In this document: one piece after another, positions 25,910-33,086 of the stretch | Layout: the number at the start of each line of letters is the position of its first letter | How positions within the stretch are numbered: the stretch's first letter is position 1 | Assembly (NCBI GenBank): GCA_964475415.1 | Contig: CAYYWZ010000049.1 | Span: 1 to 33,086 of the forward strand | Source of the DNA: CALCMJ01 sp964475415 | Lineage (GTDB): Bacteria; Bacteroidota; Bacteroidia; Chitinophagales; Saprospiraceae | DNA length: 33,086 bases | Reading direction: 5' to 3' | Translations under genes and position numbers: made by a program | The notes under the pieces: generated by a model | Seen by the model: the letters and a program-made list of their open reading frames with translations, nothing else | Databases searched by the model: none | Told to the model about the DNA's origin: nothing

Positions 25910-26214
25910 TATCGAACAGGATTATACTACTAGAATAATAAATGCTCTCTATAAATGTATTATTCTATACTTAATGTAATACTTGACTAAAAGTAACCTT
26001 GTAACACCTCTAAAAATAATGAGAGCTTATCTAGTTCTAGATAAGCTCTCATTATAATTATAAAATTAACCCTAAGAAAACCACCTAGCTAAGATAGTTT
26101 TCAGGGGTTAATCAATGATTAACAGAGGAATAATAAATCTTCTTTCTGTTCTTTCATATGCATGCTCTCTTATTTTACTTTCTTGTTGTTTTACTTTCTC
26201 CTTTCTCTTCTCTT
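25910..26214. other. convergent intergenic region with three further palindromes
   Basis: No gene. It contains a 19-bp perfect inverted repeat (26016-26055), an imperfect ~15-bp one (TTAACCC at 26066-26072 pairing with GGGTTAA at 26105-26111) and a smaller palindrome at 26107-26123 (GTTAATCA/TGATTAAC). About 75 nt almost without purines on the plus strand follow, up to the stop at 26215. Confidence 0.6.
26016..26055 (-). terminator. long perfect hairpin, probable minus-strand terminator
   Basis: A 19-bp perfect stem (26016-26034 with 26037-26055) around a 2-nt centre, containing AGAGCTTATCTAG. Read on the minus strand the stem is followed by ATTTTTA, which fits a terminator for the T9SS gene ending at 26215, about 160 nt downstream of its stop. 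It could equally be a protein-binding palindrome. Confidence 0.55.
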
Positions 26215-27300
26215 CTAGTCCGCTTTTATGATCTCCTTGTTCACCACTGTCTCTCCACTGATCATTCTCACTACGTATATGCCTGATTCGTAAGACTCCA
26301 TGTCTAAGTCGTACCTCGTCGTACTTCCCGCTCCTACCTGCTCTTTTCTAACCAGCTGGTAGCTACTATTATATACCTCTAAGGTCCACGATGCTTTTGT
26401 CCACTCCACTGGCAAACTGATCTGTGTCATCCCTACCGTCGGGTTCGGACTTATACTTATCTTTCCTCCCTCGAAGTTTACTGTCCTTACATCAGACATC
26501 GTCCTCGATCCATCTCTATCTACCTGTCTTAACTGGTAGTAGTTTACTCCTAGACTTGGTGACTCATCTATATACTCATACTCCTCTCTGCTACTAGAGT
26601 TTCCTGCAGCTGACACCTTGCCTATAGCCTCATAATTCCTCCCGTCTATACTTCTCATGATATCGTATCGTTCAGAATTAATCTCACTTGTCGTAGCCCA
26701 TTCTAGCTTAGATGTACTGCCTTGCTTCCTAGCTGTAAACGATACTAGATCTACAGGTAAAGCCGACGCTGGTTGTACCCCTGCTCCTGCACTCGCTGCA
26801 TCATTAGCCGTATTGTTCGTAAACGATTCTAGACACCCTCCTAAGAAATTTGGTATCAACTGTATGTTTGCACTACTCAGTTGATTTGCGCACTCTGTCT
26901 CCTCTACTCCTGTTACCGTTACCACTACCTGTCCTGATGCCAAATACGACATATCCTGTGATATAACTCCATCCAAAGTTCGTAACTCTTCATTGTAGGT
27001 CCACGTAAACTGATCAGCATCTACTGCTTCGGCACTCTCTACACCATACTTGAAATTACTTGGTAAGGATATTTGTATCTTCCAGCTTCCTGATGGCGTA
27101 ACACAACTGGCATCTCCTCCCCCTATCGCCCAGGTCAACAGGATCTTAGCCGTCTGGTTTACTTCCACACAGCTCATATCAAACTCCATTCCTGCTATTT
27201 GTGGATCACACCCGTGTTCTTCACACTGTGCTTCCATTTTGTTACTATAGCTTAGTACTACAAGTACCAGCAGCCATATGTATTTATTTATTTTTTGCAT
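26215..27300 (-). CDS. secreted protein with T9SS type A sorting domain, partner of the giant HYR gene
   Basis: 361 residues with a signal peptide (cleavage near residue 25). The N-terminal half (about 26-180) is a Cys-containing beta-rich domain I do not recognise, with Trp-rich strands ('LLTWAIGGGDASC', 'FTWTYNEEL') and a short Ala-rich linker. The segment 'LPVDLVSFTARKQGSTSKLEW' to 'YYQLRQVDRDG' (about 182-270) is the FN3-like module that commonly precedes type A sorting domains in Bacteroidota. The C-terminus (about 283-361, 'ISISPNPTVGMTQI', 'VYNSSYQLVRKE', 'GIYVVRMISGE') is the sorting domain. It starts 84 nt after the stop of the giant HYR gene on the same strand, so co-transcription is likely, with a hairpin between them. 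Confidence 0.88.
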   Translation of the reverse strand: MQKINKYIWLLVLVVLSYSNKMEAQCEEHGCDPQIAGMEFDMSCVEVNQTAKILLTWAIGGGDASCVTPSGSWKIQISLPSNFKYGVESAEAVDADQFTWTYNEELRTLDGVISQDMSYLASGQVVVTVTGVEETECANQLSSANIQLIPNFLGGCLESFTNNTANDAASAGAGVQPASALPVDLVSFTARKQGSTSKLEWATTSEINSERYDIMRSIDGRNYEAIGKVSAAGNSSSREEYEYIDESPSLGVNYYQLRQVDRDGSRTMSDVRTVNFEGGKISISPNPTVGMTQISLPVEWTKASWTLEVYNSSYQLVRKEQVGAGSTTRYDLDMESYESGIYVVRMISGETVVNKEIIKAD

Positions 27301-27319
27301 CTTAATTTATTTTATTTTA

Positions 27320-27357
27320 AGCTGTTGAACTAGCTTTCCTTCGCTAGCTCAACAGCT
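27320..27357 (-). other. intercistronic hairpin
   Basis: A 15-bp stem (27320-27334 with 27343-27357, one G-U pair, 8-nt loop; core CTGTTGA and TAGC) lies between the giant HYR gene and its downstream partner, 20 nt before the partner's start. On the minus strand it lacks a U-tract, so it is more likely an mRNA stability or attenuation element than a full terminator. Confidence 0.6.
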
Positions 27358-27384
27358 CGTTTTTGTTAGTTTATAATATTTGAC

Positions 27385-30300
27385 TTAGTTGATGATAAAG
27401 CTTCCCTGTGCAAAGTTGTTATCCTTCTGCACATCTCCTCCCGTATCATCTAGCAACTGTCCTGTAGTCTGTGCTGTACTACTCGGTAACCCTGTAGCCT
27501 CTAAGTTCAGACATAAGATACTGTAACCTCCTGCTGGTATCGTCATACCTGCCTTCATCGTACATAGGTAGAATCCACCTAGGTCTATTATATCCCAATC
27601 ATTGTTGTTTGCACTAATACCTCCAAATACATCGGCCGTAGTGGCTGCAGGATCCATCGCCATTGCAAAAGTACTTGTCTTCGTAATCAATATCTGTACA
27701 GGACCTGTTGTCGTACCTGAGCCTATATTGTCGATTACATATACTGCATCTCTACTCTGTCCTTGTGTGAACGTACTTCCATCTATCAAGAAACTCTGCG
27801 TCAACTCTACGATACCTGCACTCTCAACTTCTACTGTCATACACATCTCTGATTCTGAATCACACGCTCCTATCGCTGTTAAGCATATATCATAACTGCC
27901 TGATGCTGCATACGTATGTACTGGATTCTCTTCCGTACTTGTATTTCCATCTCCAAAGTCCCATAGGTAACTCGTCGCGTTCGTACTCGTATTGGTAAGT
28001 ATTACCGTCAAGCCATCTTCCTCTTTCTCGAAACTCGCCTCAGCTACTTCAGGTGCTAGAATCTCTACTGTAAATATGCATGAGCCTATATTGCCATCAC
28101 TATCCATCACACTCATCGTTACCGTCGTAATTCCTACTGGGAATACTGCCTCACAGCCTTCTACCTCATAGTTGATATTTATCGTCGGATTATCTGTAGT
28201 TACCATCAAGGTACTCTCGTCATACGCTATAGGTCCATCACAGTTATCTACAAACGTGGGATGTAACCAATCTATCTGTTGTACACAACTCTCCGATACC
28301 GCTAGTTCAACTATATTAGCCTGACACTCTGTTGCCACTGGTCCTAATAAATCTACTACCGTTACTACACAGGTCGTAGTATTCGTATTTCCTGATGCAT
28401 CTGTTGCTGTCAATTCCACAGTGTGTTCTCCGCCTACATCTTCACAGGTATATAGCTGCTCTGGATTCGTCTCTGTAACTTCTCCACAGTTATCCGTACT
28501 ACTGCCATCGCCTACACTGTTCTCAGCTAACACACCATTCCCGTCTCCATCTAACTCTACTACTATAGCCATTGCTGGACATTCCGCTACCGGATCCATC
28601 TCATCTATTACCGTCACTATAGTTGCACATGTACTCACGTTACAGTTCTCATCTTCTACGCTCAACGTAACTGTATTGTCTCCTAAATTATCACAAGTGA
28701 ACATATCCACATCGATAGATACACTTAGCTCCCCGCAGTTATCACTGCTGCCTCCATCTATCATATCTGATGTTATACTTGCCTCGCCATTCTCGTCTAA
28801 ACTAACTGTTATAGTTTCTACGCATACTGCATCCGGCGCTGTTACATCTGATACTTCTATCGTCTGGAATACACTGATGCTATTTCCTGCACCGCCACAG
28901 TCCGTTACACTATACTCTCTTGTGATTGTATATTGTACTACTGGGCCATCTACACAATCATCTCCTGCTACTGGTTCACTATCTGCTACCCATGCTACTA
29001 CGATATCTGCACTACAGTTATCCGCCTCATCTGTTACCACTTCCACATCTGGCTCAGGTACCTCCTCTAGGCATTCTACACTGATCAGTTCTGGATTACT
29101 TGCCGTTGGAGCTACATCATCCATTATTGTTATCACGTGACTTACTTGGATTGTATTTTCTCCACAGTCGATCACATCATATATTCTTGTCATTACCATA
29201 GGATCGCCTGCACATCCACTTCCTTCTACACTACTGTCTTCTGCATTGAACATAACCACTAGGTCCGGACAGTTGTCCATCTCTGTTGTTACTACCTCTG
29301 CATCTGGTGCTGGTACTTCTTCTACACAAGTATAACTACTTGGCTCCACATCCTCAGCTGTTGGGAATTGGTTATCCTCGATAACAATATCAAAACAACA
29401 TAGTGTCGCTGTGTTAGCTCCTGCTCCGAAAACTGTTCCATCATCCGATGTTCCTGATTCATGTACTGCTAGGTCCGTTACCTCGTAACATACCGTTGTC
29501 GTTCCTTTAGCAAATAATGCACTCTCCGTCATGCCCATACCGCCATTCAATGGATAGTCGATATTCTCTGGTACAAACTCCGCATCCTCTGATGTAAATA
29601 CTACATCGATAAATACATTATCACAGTTGTCATCGAAAAACGGATTCTGCCAGCTCATCTCTGTACTACATAAATCTAAGTCCGTCTCTCCTATCTGATC
29701 CTCCGGACATGCCGTTACATTTACTGGATCTACATTATCGATTACTGTGATCGTCAAGCTCTCTGATGTGCTCAGTCCACAATCATCTGTTATCGTCAAT
29801 GTTACCTCTGTATCTCCTACTTGGAAATCGCCGTTCCAAAATGCATTTCCATTGATGTCTAAGGTCAACGGCCCAAAGTTTACAAATGGATCTGCTGTTA
29901 TGCTGATATCATTCATATCCATAGCATCACATGCATCTCCGTACTCTGGTACAAATATGAAGGCATCTTGATTACAATCCGTTGGTACTGTTAATAATAC
30001 TTGATCCACTGGGAAGGTAATAAACTCCGGTGCCTGTGTATCTTCTATCGTAAAGGTCGCTGTCGTACTTGCACTGTTGCCACAGCCGTCATGAGCTGTA
30101 AATGTTACTATCGCTGCTCCTGTCGCTCCACAATCATCACTTAGTCCTTCGAAGTCATTTGTCCAGCTTAACTCTTGACAATTGTCGCTCGCTTCTGCTC
30201 CTCCATTGCTTTCTAACCAAGCTGCTAACTGCGCCTCATTTCCTGCTCCGTCACATTCTACTACCGCATCTTCAGCTTCTACCTCTATTACTGGATTTGT

Positions 30301-33086
30301 ATCATCTACAAATCTATAAGAACATATAAAGTCTGGTGCTGCACTTACATTGCCACACTCATCCGTTGCATTAAAGCTTATTGTTATCAATCTATTACAG
30401 CCATCTTCTGTATCTGTAATTTCTGTTACTGTGATCACTATATCTTCTACTGCTGTACAGTTATCACTTACGGATAGTCCCAAATTCGGTATCGTTATGT
30501 TTCCTAAGGTCCATGTATCCAGTGGACTAATCATATCCCCTACACTTAAACTTATATTCGCATCTGCTGGACACTGATCGCCTGCTTGTGTGCTATACTC
30601 CGCATCCAACTGTGTAGCATAATCCCACAACGGTGATATATCATCGATCACGGTGATCGTCTGACTTATTGTTGTGATATTATCACAGCCATCATTGAAC
30701 GTCCATGTTCTTGTTATTACTAATGGATCTCCTGCACAACCTGCTCCTCCATTATCTGTATCTACCCCTGTTACTGTAATGTCTGGCTGACAATTATCTG
30801 TCGCTGTCAATTCCCCTGGCGCTGGTACATCTTCTACACATTGGTAAGCTTCATCCGCTGGTGCTTCTGGTGCAACAGGTGCTGTATCATCTACAAATCT
30901 ATAGCTAGATTCAAAGTCTGGTGCTGCACTTACATTACCACACTCATCTGTTGCATTAAAGGAAATTGTGATTAGTCTATCACAACCATCCATATTATCC
31001 GTAATTGCTGTTACCTCTATTACGATATCTTCTAGGGCTGTACAGTTATCACTTACTGATGGCTCCAAATTCGGTATCGTTATATTTCCTAAGGTCCATG
31101 TGTCAAAGGCTGTAATCATATCTCCTACACTTAGACTTATATTCGCATCCGCTGGACACTGATCGCCTGCTTCTGTGCTATACTCTAGATCGATCTGTGT
31201 TCCGTAATCCCACTCTGGTGCTATATCATCGATCACCGTGATCGTCTGACTTACACTGCTCACATTGCCACAGCCATCATCGAAGGTCCATGTTCTTGTA
31301 ATTACTAAGGCATCATCTGCACAGCCTGCTCCTCCATTATCTGCATCTACACCTGTTACCGTGATATCACCTTGACATGCATCTACTGCTGTAAGGTCTC
31401 CAGGTGCTGGTACATCTTCTACACACTGGTATGCTTCATCCGCTGGTGCTGCTGGTGTTACTGGCGCTACATCATCTGCTATCGTAATGATTTGCTCTAC
31501 ACCTGCTGTATTGCCACCGCAATCCGTTGCCGTCCAATTGATCGTTACCGTTCTACTACATACTGCATTTGGATCACTTGGATCTATCAAACTCATATCT
31601 ATACTTGATACTGACAAATACATCTCTGGACAGTTATCTGCAAAGTCTGTACTTGCTGGGCCAGCTATTGTTATCCCTGCTACCGTAAAACTATCATCCC
31701 ATGGGAAGTCTCCAACTACTAGGTCGGTCGTTACTTCCGCTGGACACGCTGCTCCTCCACTTGTCAATAATGCTTGATTATTACTATACGTAAATATCGG
31801 ATCTTCATCATCCTCTACTTCTACTGTGAAACTACATTCATCATTTACATTACCACTATCATCCGTAGATACAATCTTTACGGTTGTTATACCTTTTGGA
31901 TAAGTCAATGTTACTTCTGCAAAGTTTCCTGAATTTCCTTCATATTCTATTGGATCTAATCCAGCTACTGGGTCTCCATTCTCATCACAGAAACTTATTA
32001 CACTACTACTACACTGACAGTTATCTTCATACTGTGGATGTGTAAATGTATATACTGCATCACATACGCCATCATCTGTTCCTATTACTATACTAGTTGG
32101 ACACGCTGTTTTTAACTGTGGAGCTGTATTATCTGTTACTGTTATTACATGAGTATCTGTTGCTACATTACCACACGCATCCGTTAGTGTCATTGTTACT
32201 GTAGTCATCCCTTGTGTAAATTCTCCACTCACAAACCATACTGGTGTTGGTATAGCGCCTGGTACTACACCAAATGTTATCGGTGAGAAGTTTACGTTTG
32301 CATCTGTACTTACCACTAGGTCTTCAAAAATATTGATACCATCATCACAGTTATCTGATACTTCTGGTAATATTATATATACCGTCTGACTACAATCATC
32401 TTCTGTTGCAAATACTTCTTGATCCGCAGGCTCTGTATCGAAAGTAGGTGCCGTCTGGTCGCTACCACTATGGCTGTATGTTGCCAGTACTGGCTCATCA
32501 TCATCTGCTGCCCCATTACCACACTCATCTACTACATACCAGGTTCTTGTCAAAGTCCACTCACAATCATCTCCTGTACATTCTTCTGAATTAAATACTA
32601 ATTCTATATCGCCACATGCATCACTGTAAGCTGCTAGTACGATCGCTTCGTCATCCTCTATTGGGAAAGCTGCTAGTACCTCGTCTTTACATAAATCATG
32701 ATTTACTTCATCTATTGGATCTTCTCCCATAGGTGAAGTTGTATCTTCTATTGTGAAAGTCGCTGTCGTTGTAATTGTATTACCGCATCCATCGTCTGCT
32801 GTAAACGTAACTTCAGCACTTCCTGTCGCTCCACAATCATCACTTAATTCTACAAAATCATTTGTCCAGATAATATCGCCACAATTGTCTTCTGCTGTTG
32901 CGCCACCATTACTATTTAACCAATCATCCAGTTCCATCGTGTTACCTTCTCCATCACATTCTACTGTCATATTACTAGCTTCCATCGTAATCTCCGGTGC
33001 CTGTGTATCTACTACATTGATGATCTGATCGCATGTACTTGCATTGCCGCATACATCCGTCGCTGTCCATGTTCTTGTTATTGTCA
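27385..33086 (-). CDS. giant HYR/PKD-repeat secreted protein, 5' end beyond the window
   Basis: At least 1899 residues: the frame stays open through the right window edge, so the start and signal peptide are not seen. The Met at 32985 is internal to an HYR repeat. The visible part is a string of HYR/Ig-like modules, each with 'D..PP/AP', 'C' and 'D.CGN....' motifs, rich in Asp, Thr and Cys (likely Ca2+-binding and disulfide-bonded). Two 195-residue blocks are tandem duplicates. Near the C-terminus a PKD domain ('SYLWDFGDGNTSTEENPVHTYA') is followed by a 145-residue beta-rich domain ending in 'FIIN'. No type A or B sorting domain is present at the C-terminus, unlike the other large secreted proteins here. 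A fibrous adhesin or matrix role is inferred. Confidence 0.9.
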   Translation of the reverse strand, partial: TITRTWTATDVCGNASTCDQIINVVDTQAPEITMEASNMTVECDGEGNTMELDDWLNSNGGATAEDNCGDIIWTNDFVELSDDCGATGSAEVTFTADDGCGNTITTTATFTIEDTTSPMGEDPIDEVNHDLCKDEVLAAFPIEDDEAIVLAAYSDACGDIELVFNSEECTGDDCEWTLTRTWYVVDECGNGAADDDEPVLATYSHSGSDQTAPTFDTEPADQEVFATEDDCSQTVYIILPEVSDNCDDGINIFEDLVVSTDANVNFSPITFGVVPGAIPTPVWFVSGEFTQGMTTVTMTLTDACGNVATDTHVITVTDNTAPQLKTACPTSIVIGTDDGVCDAVYTFTHPQYEDNCQCSSSVISFCDENGDPVAGLDPIEYEGNSGNFAEVTLTYPKGITTVKIVSTDDSGNVNDECSFTVEVEDDEDPIFTYSNNQALLTSGGAACPAEVTTDLVVGDFPWDDSFTVAGITIAGPASTDFADNCPEMYLSVSSIDMSLIDPSDPNAVCSRTVTINWTATDCGGNTAGVEQIITIADDVAPVTPAAPADEAYQCVEDVPAPGDLTAVDACQGDITVTGVDADNGGAGCADDALVITRTWTFDDGCGNVSSVSQTITVIDDIAPEWDYGTQIDLEYSTEAGDQCPADANISLSVGDMITAFDTWTLGNITIPNLEPSVSDNCTALEDIVIEVTAITDNMDGCDRLITISFNATDECGNVSAAPDFESSYRFVDDTAPVAPEAPADEAYQCVEDVPAPGELTATDNCQPDITVTGVDTDNGGAGCAGDPLVITRTWTFNDGCDNITTISQTITVIDDISPLWDYATQLDAEYSTQAGDQCPADANISLSVGDMISPLDTWTLGNITIPNLGLSVSDNCTAVEDIVITVTEITDTEDGCNRLITISFNATDECGNVSAAPDFICSYRFVDDTNPVIEVEAEDAVVECDGAGNEAQLAAWLESNGGAEASDNCQELSWTNDFEGLSDDCGATGAAIVTFTAHDGCGNSASTTATFTIEDTQAPEFITFPVDQVLLTVPTDCNQDAFIFVPEYGDACDAMDMNDISITADPFVNFGPLTLDINGNAFWNGDFQVGDTEVTLTITDDCGLSTSESLTITVIDNVDPVNVTACPEDQIGETDLDLCSTEMSWQNPFFDDNCDNVFIDVVFTSEDAEFVPENIDYPLNGGMGMTESALFAKGTTTVCYEVTDLAVHESGTSDDGTVFGAGANTATLCCFDIVIEDNQFPTAEDVEPSSYTCVEEVPAPDAEVVTTEMDNCPDLVVMFNAEDSSVEGSGCAGDPMVMTRIYDVIDCGENTIQVSHVITIMDDVAPTASNPELISVECLEEVPEPDVEVVTDEADNCSADIVVAWVADSEPVAGDDCVDGPVVQYTITREYSVTDCGGAGNSISVFQTIEVSDVTAPDAVCVETITVSLDENGEASITSDMIDGGSSDNCGELSVSIDVDMFTCDNLGDNTVTLSVEDENCNVSTCATIVTVIDEMDPVAECPAMAIVVELDGDGNGVLAENSVGDGSSTDNCGEVTETNPEQLYTCEDVGGEHTVELTATDASGNTNTTTCVVTVVDLLGPVATECQANIVELAVSESCVQQIDWLHPTFVDNCDGPIAYDESTLMVTTDNPTININYEVEGCEAVFPVGITTVTMSVMDSDGNIGSCIFTVEILAPEVAEASFEKEEDGLTVILTNTSTNATSYLWDFGDGNTSTEENPVHTYAASGSYDICLTAIGACDSESEMCMTVEVESAGIVELTQSFLIDGSTFTQGQSRDAVYVIDNIGSGTTTGPVQILITKTSTFAMAMDPAATTADVFGGISANNNDWDIIDLGGFYLCTMKAGMTIPAGGYSILCLNLEATGLPSSTAQTTGQLLDDTGGDVQKDNNFAQGSFIIN
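30301..30885 (-). repeat. 585-bp tandem duplication, downstream copy
   Basis: This block and 30886-31470 align with a constant 585-base offset (195 codons), covering two HYR modules and including matching 'YQCVEDVPAPG' and 'QCPADANISLSVGDM' segments. The two are close at DNA level but not identical. Confidence 0.9.
30886..31470 (-). repeat. 585-bp tandem duplication, upstream copy
   Basis: The second member of the in-frame tandem pair, offset by exactly 585 bases from 30301-30885. Most differences are single-base and many are silent, pointing to a fairly recent duplication within the gene. Confidence 0.9.

Noticed and set aside
28421..29140. A 239-residue plus-strand ORF opposite the giant HYR gene
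   Set aside because: Ser/Thr/Val/Pro-rich translation of the complement of Asp/Thr/Cys-rich repeats. Several similar antisense ORFs occur along this gene, none with a signal or motif.

Overview
This is a low-GC Bacteroidota fragment, most likely from the Saprospiria (Saprospiraceae or Lewinella-like bacteria). Evidence: at least five proteins with type IX secretion (T9SS) C-terminal sorting domains, a PorP/SprF-family protein, HYR-rich giant secreted proteins with dockerin and cohesin-like modules, no Shine-Dalgarno sites, and several sequences resembling the Bacteroidota TAnnTTTG -7 promoter element. The clade is an inference from protein architecture, not from a marker gene. A run of 100 N (11898-11997) marks a scaffold join, so order across it is not proven by this sequence.

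Layout. 1-506: a doubtful short ORF and AT-rich sequence with small inverted repeats. 507-9197 (minus): a PorP/SprF protein and its probable cargo, a 1026-aa protein with three cohesin-like domains, SprB-like repeats and a type B sorting domain; then, behind its own terminator, a 1456-aa HYR/P-domain/dockerin/cohesin-like protein with a type A sorting domain. 9326-11069 (minus): an orphan LuxR-type response regulator and a Tat-exported glycosylasparaginase. 11286-12198: a small P-loop kinase-like gene and the gap with identical 55-nt flanks. 12199-18358: a secreted animal-type haem peroxidase and a secreted reprolysin-like metalloprotease, divergently transcribed from a 649-nt AT-rich spacer. 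18415-22654: MATE exporter, ddl-PASTA-rhodanese operon, dCTP deaminase. 22781-25877: phosphopantetheinyl transferase overlapped by a small lipoprotein, a very basic coiled-coil T9SS protein, and another lipoprotein. 26215-33086 (minus): a 361-aa T9SS protein and, upstream of it, the 3' part of a giant HYR/PKD protein running off the right edge.

Much of the window encodes an exported surface programme: adhesive or matrix-like proteins, a secretion partner (PorP/SprF), a protease and a peroxidase. Housekeeping genes for peptidoglycan precursor synthesis, dUTP supply and carrier-protein activation lie between them. The points most worth a second look are the cohesin-like/dockerin neighbours at 1515-9197, the giant HYR protein without a sorting domain paired with a small sorted partner at 26215-33086 (in a segment of visibly higher GC), the cluster of strong palindromes at 25878-26214, and the basic helical T9SS protein at 23868-24833. 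I found no convincing defence system, CRISPR array, rRNA, tRNA, IS element or prophage.
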